Shown here piece by piece: positions 33,651-44,033 of a stretch of 46,215 nt of DNA. The stretch's first letter is position 1; each line of letters opens with the position of its first letter. This stretch comes from Bacteroidia bacterium Ga0077558 (GTDB taxonomy: Bacteria; Bacteroidota; Bacteroidia; Chitinophagales; Chitinophagaceae): the NCBI GenBank assembly GCA_001464625.1, contig LNFJ01000021.1, positions 1 through 46,215 on the forward strand, read 5' to 3'. Under the pieces are notes generated by a model. It did not search any database. It saw only the letters and a list, made by a program, of their open reading frames with translations, and was not told the origin of the DNA. Made by a program: the position numbers and the translations under genes.

Positions 33651-35174
33651 ATGAAAAAAAGAATAACTAGTACAGGAAGGCTTCTCCTTCTATTAATACT
33701 GCCTGTTCTGTTTATGGTTAGCGGCTGTAAAAAATTTTTAGACCGCAAGCCACTAACCGCTACATTAGATGATGTAAAGCAGGGTGGGATTGAAGGACAG
33801 GTTTTTGCAATTTACAGTGCTATTAAAGATTATGATATTGGTAATGTTTTTGGTGGTATTCCCTGGCAGGGTATGCATAACTTCCGCTCAGATGACTCTG
33901 AAAAAGGTAGTGATGCCGCTGATGGAGCAGAGTGGGTAGCCCCCATGGACAATTTCCAATATGTAAAAGATTTCTGGGCTTCTAATTTTTATTGGGACGG
34001 CCATTATCAATTAATAAGCCTGGCTAATATAGCCATTCAAACAGCTGATTCGCTAGGGTTAACTGGCCCGGAATCAAACGCAAACATTGCAGAAGCAAGA
34101 TTTTTCAGAGCTTTTGCTTACTTCGACCTGGTAAGAAGTTTTGGAGATGTACCTAAAATTGATTTTAGAATTTATACACCGGCACAAGGTAATGTGGCAA
34201 AATCTCCAGCTTCGGTGATATATGCGCTAATTGATGCAGATTTGCAATATGCAGCTGCTAATCTACCAACTGTATGGGGTGCTCAATACCCTGGACGCTT
34301 AAGCAGTGGTGCAGCGAAAGCACTTCATGCAAAGGCTCATTTATTTAGAGGTAACTGGGCTCAAGCCTTAGCATTAGGCCAGCAAGTAATTGGTTCTGGT
34401 CAGTATGCATTATACTCAAGCTATCATGGCATCTTTAAAGATGCAGGTGAAAATAGCAGCGAATCAATTTTAGAGTGGCAAAATTATATGGGTCCAAATC
34501 GTACAGACGACCGTGGCTCATGGTATGCAACTTGTCAGGGAGTAAGGGCTCCTAATTCCAGCGGATGGAATTTGGGCTGGGGATGGAATACTCCAACAGA
34601 CGCATTTGTAAACCATTTTGAAGCCGGCGATCCAAGAAAAGGTTCTTCAGTTTTATTCAGCGGCCAGTCTGATGATATTGCAACAGGAGGTTATGGCGGC
34701 ACATTGCCTAATTATATTTTAGATCCGGTTCCGGGGCCATTACCAAGAAAATACTGGAATAAAAAAGTATATGCTGATCCTGCTGTTAGAGCATCTACCG
34801 GTTGGCTTGATGCTGCTTATTGGATTAATCAGCGGGTAATACGTTATGCAGATGTATTGTTGATGGTGGCAGAATGTTTAAATGAGACAGGTGCTGGTTC
34901 GCAAGCAGCCCCGTTGGTTAACCAGGTAAGAAGCCGGGTTGGTCTTACAGGTATTACCTATGTAGATCAAGCGCAAATGAGAGCTGCTATTAAAAAAGAG
35001 AGAAGAAGTGAACTTGGTTTAGAAGGTGAACGTTTCTTTGATTTGGTAAGATGGGGAGATGCTGTATCTGTGCTTGGCCCACAAGGTTATCAAAATAGAT
35101 GCAGGTTTTATCCAATACCGCAACCTGCTATTGACAGATCAGGAGGTGTATTAATTCAAAATCCAGAGTGGTAA
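33651..35174 (+). CDS. SusD-like surface glycan-binding lipoprotein
   Basis: The 507-residue protein starts with a lipoprotein signal ending in VSGC (C26). It has the TPR-like helical body of RagB/SusD proteins: NANIAEARFFRAFAYFDLVRSFGDVPKI, ALHAKAHLFRGNWAQAL, NQRVIRYADVLLMVAECLNETG and the C-terminal ERRSELGLEGERFFDLVRWGDA. It lids the SusC channel and binds the substrate at the cell surface. It lies 23 bases after susC. Sequence looks whole. Confidence 0.95.
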   Translation: MKKRITSTGRLLLLLILPVLFMVSGCKKFLDRKPLTATLDDVKQGGIEGQVFAIYSAIKDYDIGNVFGGIPWQGMHNFRSDDSEKGSDAADGAEWVAPMDNFQYVKDFWASNFYWDGHYQLISLANIAIQTADSLGLTGPESNANIAEARFFRAFAYFDLVRSFGDVPKIDFRIYTPAQGNVAKSPASVIYALIDADLQYAAANLPTVWGAQYPGRLSSGAAKALHAKAHLFRGNWAQALALGQQVIGSGQYALYSSYHGIFKDAGENSSESILEWQNYMGPNRTDDRGSWYATCQGVRAPNSSGWNLGWGWNTPTDAFVNHFEAGDPRKGSSVLFSGQSDDIATGGYGGTLPNYILDPVPGPLPRKYWNKKVYADPAVRASTGWLDAAYWINQRVIRYADVLLMVAECLNETGAGSQAAPLVNQVRSRVGLTGITYVDQAQMRAAIKKERRSELGLEGERFFDLVRWGDAVSVLGPQGYQNRCRFYPIPQPAIDRSGGVLIQNPEW

Positions 35175-35247
35175 TTTTTCAATATGGTTATACTGCGGGT
35201 AAATTTTTAGTCGCAGTATAACTCAAATAACAAACAAAACTTAGCAT

Positions 35248-36123
35248 ATGAAAAAAGGAATCTATTCAATAAAATATCTGGCCTCCTGTATTGCATTGAG
35301 TGCTGTTTTATTTTCTTGCGATAAAAAAGATAGGCCGGAATTGGGTGATTATGTAAAAGATGCCAACGCACCGGGTGGGCCATTAAAATTTTATACTGCA
35401 TTTGATGGTACCACAGCTAATCCATTAATGAATGCGGTGGATAGCATACGGGCAAATTTTGCTGCTGATAATCCCTTTACTACTGTTGATGGTGTAACAG
35501 GCAAAGGCGTTAAGGGGGTTGCAGCAAAAGATAAAGCTATTAAATATCCTTCAGCAAATGATTTTGCAAAATCAACGAGTATTACTGTAGCATATTGGTT
35601 AAAAAATTCGCCAGCTACAGATGGTGAGCCTGAGTTTCATTTTTCATTACCCTCAACAGATTTCTGGCATGAGAGTGCTATGTTCCTTTTAGTAGAAAAA
35701 GGCGGACCCGACCCTAGTAACAGCACTACTTCTCAAATGGCATGTACGTTTGCGGTACAGGATAATTGGGTTGAATTTAGAGGCGTTAACAGGTTGCCGA
35801 ACGTATTGGATGGTAACTGGCATCATCTTGTATTTGTATATGATGAAACAACTTCTAAAGTAACTGCCTATGTAGATGGGGTTGCTACAACTTATACAGG
35901 ATCAGGTAATGTACTTGCTCCGGGCGGAACCCCCTTAGGCGCCTTACAATTTAAAAATGTATCCAATTTTGTATTAGGTGGTTGGAACAGACATGTTGCC
36001 GGTGCCGGCGGAGCACAGGATGCATGGATTCATTCTTTCTCAGGTTCTATGGATCAGTTCCGTCTTTATGGTAAAGCACTTACTGCTTCTGAAGTACTGG
36101 CACTTTATAATAGCAAATTGTAA
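35248..36123 (+). CDS. LamG/concanavalin-like lectin lipoprotein
   Basis: The 291-residue protein has a lipobox (VLFSC, C24), a Gly/Pro-rich linker and a single LamG (laminin G/concanavalin A-like) domain: LKFYTAFDGTT, TSITVAYWLKN, GNWHHLVFVYDETTSKVTAYVDGV and SMDQFRLYGKALTASEVLALYN. In polysaccharide loci such proteins are surface glycan-binding proteins next to SusD. It follows susD after 73 bases. Confidence 0.88.
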   Translation: MKKGIYSIKYLASCIALSAVLFSCDKKDRPELGDYVKDANAPGGPLKFYTAFDGTTANPLMNAVDSIRANFAADNPFTTVDGVTGKGVKGVAAKDKAIKYPSANDFAKSTSITVAYWLKNSPATDGEPEFHFSLPSTDFWHESAMFLLVEKGGPDPSNSTTSQMACTFAVQDNWVEFRGVNRLPNVLDGNWHHLVFVYDETTSKVTAYVDGVATTYTGSGNVLAPGGTPLGALQFKNVSNFVLGGWNRHVAGAGGAQDAWIHSFSGSMDQFRLYGKALTASEVLALYNSKL

Positions 36124-36188
36124 TTATTGAAATTCTTTTAGGAATCGCAGAATATAAGCAGTGGGAATATAAAAAAAGAATTTATTGC

Positions 36189-39100
36189 ATGAACAGACAT
36201 ATTTTTCAACGGCTTTGCTTTTTTTTTCTTCTTGTGCCAGTGATATTGATGTATAGCAGTTGTAAAAAGAAATCTACATTATTCTCATCACTACCATCAT
36301 CACAGACTAATATCTCTTTTGCCAATAACCTGGAAGAGAAAAAGCTATTTAACATTCTTTATTACCTCTACTACTACAATGGAGGCGGGGTTGCCATTGG
36401 CGATATAAATAATGATGGGTTACAAGATGTTTTTTTTACTGCGAATAAAAAAGGCGGAAACAAGCTTTATCTTAATAAAGGAAATTTTGAGTTTGAAGAC
36501 ATAACGGAAAAAGCCTCAATGGCTGGTAAAGCAGATTGGTGTACTGGTGTTGTAATGGCGGATGTTAATGGCGATGGATTACTGGATATCTATGTTTCTA
36601 CAGTGAGTCAAAAATATGGACTTACCGGCCACAACGAATTATACATTAATAAAGGAAACTTAGCATTTAGTGAAGAATCAGCTTTGTATGGGTTAAACAC
36701 TTCCTGCTTTACAACCCAATCTGCTTTTTTTGATTACGATAGGGATGGAGATCTTGATTGTTACATTCTCAACCAATCGCACCACCCGCATGCCAATATA
36801 GTAGATACCATAAACAGAAAGGGATACGATTCTTTATCAGGAGATAGATTATACAGAAACGATGGGCCGCCATCTATAAATGCTGATGGAAAACGTACTG
36901 GTGGATTTACTGAGGTGTCAAAAGAAGCAGGTATATATCAGAGCAATCTGGGTTATGGACTTGGCTTAGGTGTTGGTGACATTAATAATGATGGTTGGGA
37001 TGATATCTACATTGGAAATGATTTTCATGAAAATGATTATTACTATGTGAATAATAAAAATGGAACATTTACAGAAAGTAGTGCAGCACATTTCCGGCAT
37101 TACAGCCGTTTTAGTATGGGCAATGATATTGCGGATTATAATAACGACGGCCAGTTAGATATTATTACCGTTGATATGCTTCCACCAGATGAAAAAATTT
37201 TGAAAACATATGGCAGCGATGAAAACCCGGATATTTATAAAGTAAAATTAGAGTTGAGAGGCTATCAAAATCAGTATTCCAAAAATTGCTTACAACGTAA
37301 TAATGGGAATGGAGTAAGTTTTAGCGAAACTGCTTTACAAAGCGGTGTGTCTGCTACTGATTGGAGCTGGAGTCCATTATTTGCAGATTTTGATAATGAT
37401 GGCAATAAGGACTTATTTATTACAAGTGGTATAGAACGCAGACCCGTGGATCTTGACTTTATCCGTTTTGCCGACAAGCAAAAAGCACAGGGCATCGATA
37501 ACACGGATAAATATGATCAGGAAACAATTAATGCTATGCCGGAAGGAAGCTCACATCCTTTCTTGTTTCAGGGCGATGGTGTTTCTTCTTTTAAAGACGT
37601 TAGTGATGTATGGGGAACAAAAAAATTAAGAGGATGTTCTAACGGTGCGGCTTATGCTGATCTTGATAATGATGGGGATCTGGATTTAGTAGTAAATAGT
37701 TTAAATGCACCAGCATTAGTTTTAAAAAATAATACAGCAGCTTCCAATTATATAACTGTTTCTTTTAAAGGCGATAGCCTTAATACAAAAGGGATAGGTA
37801 CAAAAGCATGGGTATTCAGTAATGGCAAAATACAATACCAGCAATTAATGCCCATGCGGGGCTTTATGTCTTCGTCTTCAATGCAATTAAATTTTGGATT
37901 AGGTGTTGCTACAGCTATCGACAGCCTGTTAATAGTATGGCCCAATCAGCAATATGAACTTATTAAAAACCCGGCCATAAATAAATCTATTCTAATTTCT
38001 GAAAGCAATGCACAGAACGAATTTTTGCAGGCCTCCTTTTTTCCTGCAGCAGAACCACTGCAAGATATTACAGCATCTATTGTATGCAACTGGAAACATA
38101 CTGAAAACGATTTTGAGGACTACAATGTGCAATATTTAATACCACACAAACTTTCTACCAGGGGGCCTAAAGTAGCTGTAGCAGATGTAAACGGCGATGG
38201 GCTGGATGATTTTTATGTATGTGGTGCTAAACTGCAACCCGGAGCATTAATGATACAGCAAAAAAACGGGTCGTTTATTGCCTCTGATACATTGCTGTTC
38301 AACAAGTATGCTGTAGCAGAAGAAGTGGATGCTATTTTCTTTGATGCCAACGGAGACACATTTCTTGATTTGTTTGTTTTAACGGGTGGCAATGAGATAC
38401 CACAGAACGAACTTGCGTTGCTTGACAGGTTGTATTTCAACGATGGGAAAGGGAAATTTACAAAAGCTGAAAATCCAATGTCAGTAGTTTTTGAAAATAA
38501 ATCTTGTGTTACAACCGCAGATGTAGATAATGATGGGGATCAGGATTTATTTGTTGGAAATTTGGCAAGTCCTACTAAATATGGAGTGCCGGTTACTTCC
38601 TATCTCTATCTCAATGATGGGAAAGGAAAGTTTACTAAGGCGGGAGACAATATTATTCCCTTATATCAAATCGGCATGGTTACTGCCGCTTCTTTTACAG
38701 ATATAGATAAAGATGGTTGGCAAGATCTTATAGTAACCGGTGAGTGGATGCCACTAAAAATTTTTAAAAACAACAAAGGAAAATTTGTGCTGTCTGATAT
38801 TGCTGCCTCTACTGGCTTGTGGCAAACAGTTGAAACAGCAGATGTAAATGGTGACGGGCATATGGACATATTAGCAGGCAACTGGGGTTGGAATAATAAA
38901 TTCTGGGCTGGTAAGAACGGTCCTGTTAAGCTTTATGTTAAAGATTTTGATTTGAATGGTACAGTAGAACAAGTGCTGGCATACACTGTAGACGGAAAAG
39001 AATATACCTTCTTAGCTAAAGATGAATTGGAAAGAGCACTACCAGTTTTAAAGAAAGCTTATCTGAAATATAGCGATGTAGCTGGTAAAACTGTACAATA

Positions 39101-39509
39101 CATGTTTTACGATCTTTTTAAAGATTACAAAGAATTAAAAGCCGAAGTATTAGCTTCTTCTTGTTTTATAAATGATGGCAAGGGAAATTTTAAACGAATG
39201 GACTTGCCGTGGAATTTGCAAACAGCGCCTATTTTCTCATTTGAAGCTACCAGGTATAATAACAGGAATGGTTACCTGGCGGCGGGAAATTTTTCAGGAA
39301 CTATTCCTTACGAAGGAAGATATGATGCACTACAGCCTACTCATTTTTTTTATAATAAAGATAATAGTGGGTTTGCTCATTCATATAGCCTTCCTTCTTT
39401 TGATGGTGAAGCCAGGGATATAAAATGGCTGAACACAATTGGAGGAAAAAAGATTTTATTAATTGCAAGAAATAATAAATCAATTAAATTTTATTCAGAA
39501 AAAAATTGA
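36189..39509 (+). CDS. FG-GAP/VCBS repeat lipoprotein with ASPIC/UnbV domain
   Basis: The 1106-residue protein has a lipobox (MYSSC, C25) and many calcium-binding FG-GAP/VCBS units with D-x-N/D-x-D-G motifs (GDINNDGLQD, ADVNGDGLLD, FDYDRDGDLD, ADLDNDGDLD, ADVDNDGDQD, TDIDKDGWQD and others). Midway is an ASPIC/UnbV domain (residues about 520-600, GFMSSSSMQLNFGLGVATAIDSLLIVWPN). It should form one or two beta-propellers on the cell surface. Such proteins occur often in SusC/D loci of this group; the role is probably glycan capture. No enzyme motif is seen. The end overlaps the possible leader of the next gene but not its chosen start. Confidence 0.88.
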   Translation: MNRHIFQRLCFFFLLVPVILMYSSCKKKSTLFSSLPSSQTNISFANNLEEKKLFNILYYLYYYNGGGVAIGDINNDGLQDVFFTANKKGGNKLYLNKGNFEFEDITEKASMAGKADWCTGVVMADVNGDGLLDIYVSTVSQKYGLTGHNELYINKGNLAFSEESALYGLNTSCFTTQSAFFDYDRDGDLDCYILNQSHHPHANIVDTINRKGYDSLSGDRLYRNDGPPSINADGKRTGGFTEVSKEAGIYQSNLGYGLGLGVGDINNDGWDDIYIGNDFHENDYYYVNNKNGTFTESSAAHFRHYSRFSMGNDIADYNNDGQLDIITVDMLPPDEKILKTYGSDENPDIYKVKLELRGYQNQYSKNCLQRNNGNGVSFSETALQSGVSATDWSWSPLFADFDNDGNKDLFITSGIERRPVDLDFIRFADKQKAQGIDNTDKYDQETINAMPEGSSHPFLFQGDGVSSFKDVSDVWGTKKLRGCSNGAAYADLDNDGDLDLVVNSLNAPALVLKNNTAASNYITVSFKGDSLNTKGIGTKAWVFSNGKIQYQQLMPMRGFMSSSSMQLNFGLGVATAIDSLLIVWPNQQYELIKNPAINKSILISESNAQNEFLQASFFPAAEPLQDITASIVCNWKHTENDFEDYNVQYLIPHKLSTRGPKVAVADVNGDGLDDFYVCGAKLQPGALMIQQKNGSFIASDTLLFNKYAVAEEVDAIFFDANGDTFLDLFVLTGGNEIPQNELALLDRLYFNDGKGKFTKAENPMSVVFENKSCVTTADVDNDGDQDLFVGNLASPTKYGVPVTSYLYLNDGKGKFTKAGDNIIPLYQIGMVTAASFTDIDKDGWQDLIVTGEWMPLKIFKNNKGKFVLSDIAASTGLWQTVETADVNGDGHMDILAGNWGWNNKFWAGKNGPVKLYVKDFDLNGTVEQVLAYTVDGKEYTFLAKDELERALPVLKKAYLKYSDVAGKTVQYMFYDLFKDYKELKAEVLASSCFINDGKGNFKRMDLPWNLQTAPIFSFEATRYNNRNGYLAAGNFSGTIPYEGRYDALQPTHFFYNKDNSGFAHSYSLPSFDGEARDIKWLNTIGGKKILLIARNNKSIKFYSEKN

Positions 39510-39564
39510 GTGTCAAATAATTTGTCAATACTCATCTGATTTAATGAATTATAGAATTTTTTTT

Positions 39565-40959
39565 ATGAAAAAACCTGGCTTATCTATCTGGCTATTTTCA
39601 CTGCTAACACTTTTTTTATGCGGAGATTGTTCGAATAAAGAAAGTGGCACCCCGCCCGACCCAACACCACCAGCCGTAAATGATATGGATTTCTGGCTAA
39701 CCAAAGCAGATCAATCTACTCTTTTGCAAAAGCAAAGCGGTATCCTATCTTTTAATACTGTTGCCAACAGCTATCCTTTTGTAGACGTTGATTCAACAAC
39801 GACTTTTCAATCCATAGACGGATTTGGTTACACCTTAACAGGAGGCAGTGCCTTTCTTATAAATAGTATGTCGGCATCAGCAAAGTCTTCATTGCTTAAT
39901 GAACTTTTTGGCAATAGCAATACATCTATCGGCGTAAGTTTTTTAAGAGTAAGTATTGGGGCTTCAGACCTGAGTCAGTTTGTATTTAGTTATAATGATT
40001 TGCCAACAGGACAAACGGATCCAACGTTGGCTCAATTTACTTTATCAAAAGATACAGTGGATGTTATTCCCCTTTTACAACAAATACTTGCTATAAATCC
40101 TGCAATAAAAATTATGGGTTCGCCCTGGAGTGCACCTGTTTGGATGAAAGATAATGGAAGTACTATTGGCGGCAGCCTGCAACCGCAATATTATGGCGTA
40201 TATGCAAATTATCTCGTTAAGTATATTCAGCAAATGCAGGCAAAGGGTATTCCAATACATTCTATAACAATTCAAAATGAACCTGAGCATGGCGGCAATA
40301 ATCCAAGTATGTTAATGACGGCTTCGCAGCAGGCAACCTTTATAAAAAATCATTTAGGGCCTGCATTTCAGGCAGCTGGCATAACTACTAAAATTATTAT
40401 TTTCGATCACAACTGCGATAACCCAGGATATCCTATTGCAATTTTAAATGATGCTGCTGCTAAACCATTTATTGATGGTTCAGCATTTCATTTGTATGGC
40501 GGGAATATTTCAGCCATGTCAAACGTACAGTTTGCCCACCCGGATAAAAATTTATATTTCACGGAGCAATGGACCTCCTCTTCCGGCTCTTTCGATGGTG
40601 ATTTAGCCTGGCATATAAAAAATGTAATGGTCGGCGCTACCCGAAACTGGAGCCGGGTTACTCCCGGAGGATGCACACAATGTAAAGGAGCATTAACTAT
40701 AAATGCTTCCGCTGTTACAAGAAATGTTAGTTATTATGTAATAGCACATGCTGCCAAATTTGTACCGCCCGGCTCTGTACGTATTAATAGCGGGTTGGTT
40801 GCAAATTTGCCAAACGTTGCGTTTAAAACTCCTTCCGGAAAAAAAGTTTTAGTAGTGCTTAACGATCATAGTTCAGCTTTTGGTTTTAATATCCGTTATA
40901 AAGGTAAATGGGTTGCGGCTGCATTGCCTGCTGGTGGGGTAGGTACCTATATTTGGTAA
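39565..40959 (+). CDS. GH30-family glycosidase, probable internal deletion
   Basis: The 464-residue protein, from the ATG at 39565 that starts a secretion signal (MKKPGLSIWLFSLLTLFLC), is a GH30 (clan A, TIM barrel) enzyme. Visible motifs: DGFGYTLTGGSA, MGSPWSAPVWMKDN, the acid/base E239 in IQNEPEHGG, the nucleophile E334 in YFTEQW and the C-terminal beta-sheet. After NWSR (about 40653) the sequence goes straight to VTPGGCTQC; from memory, family members have about 14-15 more residues there (of the type LEWNLA). The reading frame stays open. The enzyme may be inactive. GH30 members include beta-glucosidases and beta-1,6-glucanases. Confidence 0.8.
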   Translation: MKKPGLSIWLFSLLTLFLCGDCSNKESGTPPDPTPPAVNDMDFWLTKADQSTLLQKQSGILSFNTVANSYPFVDVDSTTTFQSIDGFGYTLTGGSAFLINSMSASAKSSLLNELFGNSNTSIGVSFLRVSIGASDLSQFVFSYNDLPTGQTDPTLAQFTLSKDTVDVIPLLQQILAINPAIKIMGSPWSAPVWMKDNGSTIGGSLQPQYYGVYANYLVKYIQQMQAKGIPIHSITIQNEPEHGGNNPSMLMTASQQATFIKNHLGPAFQAAGITTKIIIFDHNCDNPGYPIAILNDAAAKPFIDGSAFHLYGGNISAMSNVQFAHPDKNLYFTEQWTSSSGSFDGDLAWHIKNVMVGATRNWSRVTPGGCTQCKGALTINASAVTRNVSYYVIAHAAKFVPPGSVRINSGLVANLPNVAFKTPSGKKVLVVLNDHSSAFGFNIRYKGKWVAAALPAGGVGTYIW

Positions 40960-40978
40960 TTATTAATAATTATTTGGT

Positions 40979-42399
40979 ATGAAAAAAAATATTTTCTTTA
41001 CTGCTATTATCGTAAGCTTAATTTCTTGCTCAGATAAAAAAGATGAAGACACTACAAATAAGCTGCCTTCATTTTCTACAGAAGGAAAAAAAGTGGTTGT
41101 TTACACCACTGCGGACAGCACGGATTATCGGCTCTCTGCTACTGATACATTAGAGTTTACTGAAAAAGGACAACCTTTTGAAAATGAAGTGTCTGTATTT
41201 GTAGATCCGGATAAAACATTTCAAACATATTTTGGTACTGGCGCAGCATTAACAGATGCATCAGCAGAAACATTTTACAAACTTCCTAAAGAAAAGCAAC
41301 AAGAGGTTCTCACCGCTTTTTTTGATAAGGATAAAGGTATTGGGTATACAGTAGCCCGTACCAATATCAACAGTTGCGACTTTAGCAGTGATATGTATAC
41401 GTATGTAGCCGATAATGACAAGGAGCTAAAGACATTTAATATTGAGCATGATAGAAAGTATAAAATACCTTTTATAAAAGAAGCAATGAAAGCAGCTGGC
41501 GGTAAGTTGAATTTGTTTGCCAGCCCCTGGAGCCCACCAGCCTGGATGAAGGATAACAATAATATGCTGCAGGGTGGTAAGTTAAAACCAGAGTACTTTA
41601 ACAGCTGGGCTCTTTATTATACAAAATTTATAAAAATGAACCGATGGCTACTCAACGTTGGGAAAGTTGTTTGTACACTGCACAAGAAGAAACAGACTTT
41701 TTGAAAAATCACTTAGGTCCAACCATGGAAAAAGAAGGGTTGAAAGACAAAAAGATAATTGTGTGGGATCATAACAGAGATTTGATTTATCAACGGGCAC
41801 AAACTTATTTTAACGATCCGGAAGCTGCTAAGTATGCCTGGGGTATTGGTTTTCATTGGTACGAAGACTGGAGTGGTGGCACACCTATGTATGAAAATCT
41901 ACGCAGAGTGTATGAAGCTTATCCGGATAAACATATTTTCTTTACCGAAGGTTGTGCGGAAAGTTTTAATGCCAGCCGCTACAATGCGTGGGTATTAGGA
42001 GAGGAATATGGACGTAGCATGATTAATGATTACAACAATGGGATGGTAGGTTTTACCGATTGGAATATTATACTCGATGAAACTGGTGGCCCTAACCATG
42101 TACAAAATTTTTGTTTTGCACCGGTACACGGCGATACAAAAACTGGTAAGATTACTTACACCAACTCCTTTTATTATATCGGACACTTTTCAAAATTCAT
42201 TCAGCCTGGTGCTAAAAGAATTGCCGCAACGGCCAGCAGAAGTCAATTGTTAACTACCGCCTTTAGAAATGACGATGGGAAAACAGTGGTAATTGTAATG
42301 AATCAGGGGAATACCAAAACGAAATATTATTTATGGATTAATGGCAAGGCAGCAGAAACAGAGGCTTTGCCACATTCAATAGCAACTTTGATATTTTAA
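40979..42399 (+). pseudogene. Second GH30-family glycosidase, frameshifted by an internal deletion
   Basis: The first open frame (40979-41704) carries a lipoprotein signal (LISC, C17) and the first half of a GH30 enzyme (YFGTGAALTDASAETFY, ASPWSPPAWMKDN). The second (from about 41633) carries NEPMATQRWESC, HIFFTEGCAES (nucleophile Glu) and the end of the protein. The join at about 41630-41640 goes from TKFIK directly to NEP in another frame, so a segment of about 46 bases (3n+1) is missing: the strand of the type GIPIxxxTIQ that precedes the acid/base NEP motif in its neighbour. Both catalytic residues remain but cannot be translated together. It is a broken gene or an assembly error. Confidence 0.82.
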
Positions 42400-42402
42400 C
42401 CT

Positions 42403-44029
42403 ATGATAAATATTACCCGTTTATATTGTTTTTTTCTTGTTGTACTTATTTTGCCCGGTATATCCTGCGGGAAAAAAGATACTCCTGCACCACCACCAGT
42501 AGTAAAGAACCCCATTTTTGCTTCTGCAACAATAAACGGTATAGCATTAGATAATACTGTATATGGAGTTAATACGCAACCTGTAATCAGATTAAATTTT
42601 ACCGAGGCATTGTTGCAAAGCACAATTGCTTCAACAATTAGAGAATAGTGATAAATCAGTAGTAATTCAGCCAACCACTTCATTGGCTTATTTAAAAAAA
42701 TATATTGTAAATGTTAGTACGAGTTTAAAGTCAGCATCCGGGGGTCAATTACAAATCCCGATAAGTAAGACATTTATTACCCGGATTGATTCCTCCAGAA
42801 AGTTTGCTGCTATTTCGGATAACGCATTACTTGATCTGGTACAACAACAAACCTTTAAATATTTTTGGGACTTCGCCCATCCTATAAGTGGTTTGGCAAG
42901 AGAAAGAAATACATCTGGTGATTTGGTTACTTCAGGGGGCTCTGGCTTCGGTATTATGACAATACCGGTTGCGATCAATAGAAATTTTATTACCCGGGCG
43001 CAAGGTCTTGCCAGAATGCAAACCATAGTTGCTTTTTTAAAAAACACCGCTGTAAAAGTAAAAGGTGCTTTTCCGCATTGGCTCAATGGTGCCACCGGTG
43101 CTATCATTCCATTTAGTGCAAATGATAATGGTGCCGATCTTGTCGAAACTTCATACTTAATGATGGGCTTGCTTACTGCCCGTCAATATTTTAATGATGC
43201 GGGGGCTACAGAAACTGCATTAAGAAATGATATTAATACCCTTTATAATAATGTAGAATGGGATTGGTTCAGACAGGGAACACAAAATGTTTTGTATTGG
43301 CACTATAGCCCCGATAAAGGATGGATAATGAATTTACAAATAAGAGGATGGAATGAATGTTTGATCACCTATGTATTGGCAGCATCTTCTACCACTCACG
43401 GCATACCCGCATCTGTTTATACTAATGGGTGGGCCTCTGGTGGTGGATTTCTTAATGGAAATACTTACTATGGTCACACATTGCCATTGGGTCCTGCACA
43501 AGGTGGTCCATTATTTCTTTCGCAATATTCTTTTATAGGTATCAATCCAAATGGACTTACAGATGCCTTTGCTAATTATGCAACACAAACAAAAAATCAT
43601 TCATTAATCAATAATAAATATTGTATCGCTAATCCAAGAGGATGGTTTGGTTACAGCGATAGTTGTTGGGGATTAACAGCAAGTGATATTCAAAATGGCT
43701 ATACCGCCAGTTCTCCGACGAATGATGTAAGTGTAATTGCCCCAACTGCCGCTATTTCTTCCATGCCTTACACTCCAGTTGAATCAATGAAAGCACTAAA
43801 ATTCTTTTATTATGTATTAGGTGATAAACTCTGGAAGGAGTATGGTTTTATTGACGCTTTTTCATTAAGAGATCTTTGGTTTGCCAGTTCTTTTTTGGCC
43901 ATCGACCAGGGGCCAATGGTGGTGATGATTGAAAATCATCGCAGTGGGTTATTATGGAATTTATTTACCAGCTGCCCGGAAGTAAAAACGGGTATGTTGA
44001 GCCTTGGATTTACAGCACCGTATTTATAA
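42403..44029 (+). pseudogene. GH144-like glucanase with Ig-like N-terminal domain, frameshifted
   Basis: The first frame (42403-42648) gives a lipoprotein signal (PGISC, C22) and the start of an Ig-like (Big_5) domain (PVIRLNFTEALLQSTIASTI). A stop follows, and a shifted frame from about 42635 goes on with LENSDKSVVIQPTTSLAYL and then the full catalytic domain (FKYFWDFAHPISGLARERN, SGGSGFGIM, GAFPHWLNG, DNGADLVETSYLMMGLL, ECLITYVLAASS, CWGLTASD, DVSVIAPTAA, AIDQGPMVVMIENHRSGLLW). These match the PF10091 glucoamylase-like domain of GH144 endo-beta-1,2-glucanases. The frameshift lies at about 42630-42645, where a Big_5 strand seems lost. The second frame may still be translated from an internal start, but without a signal. 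Confidence 0.82.
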
Positions 44030-44033
44030 AGAT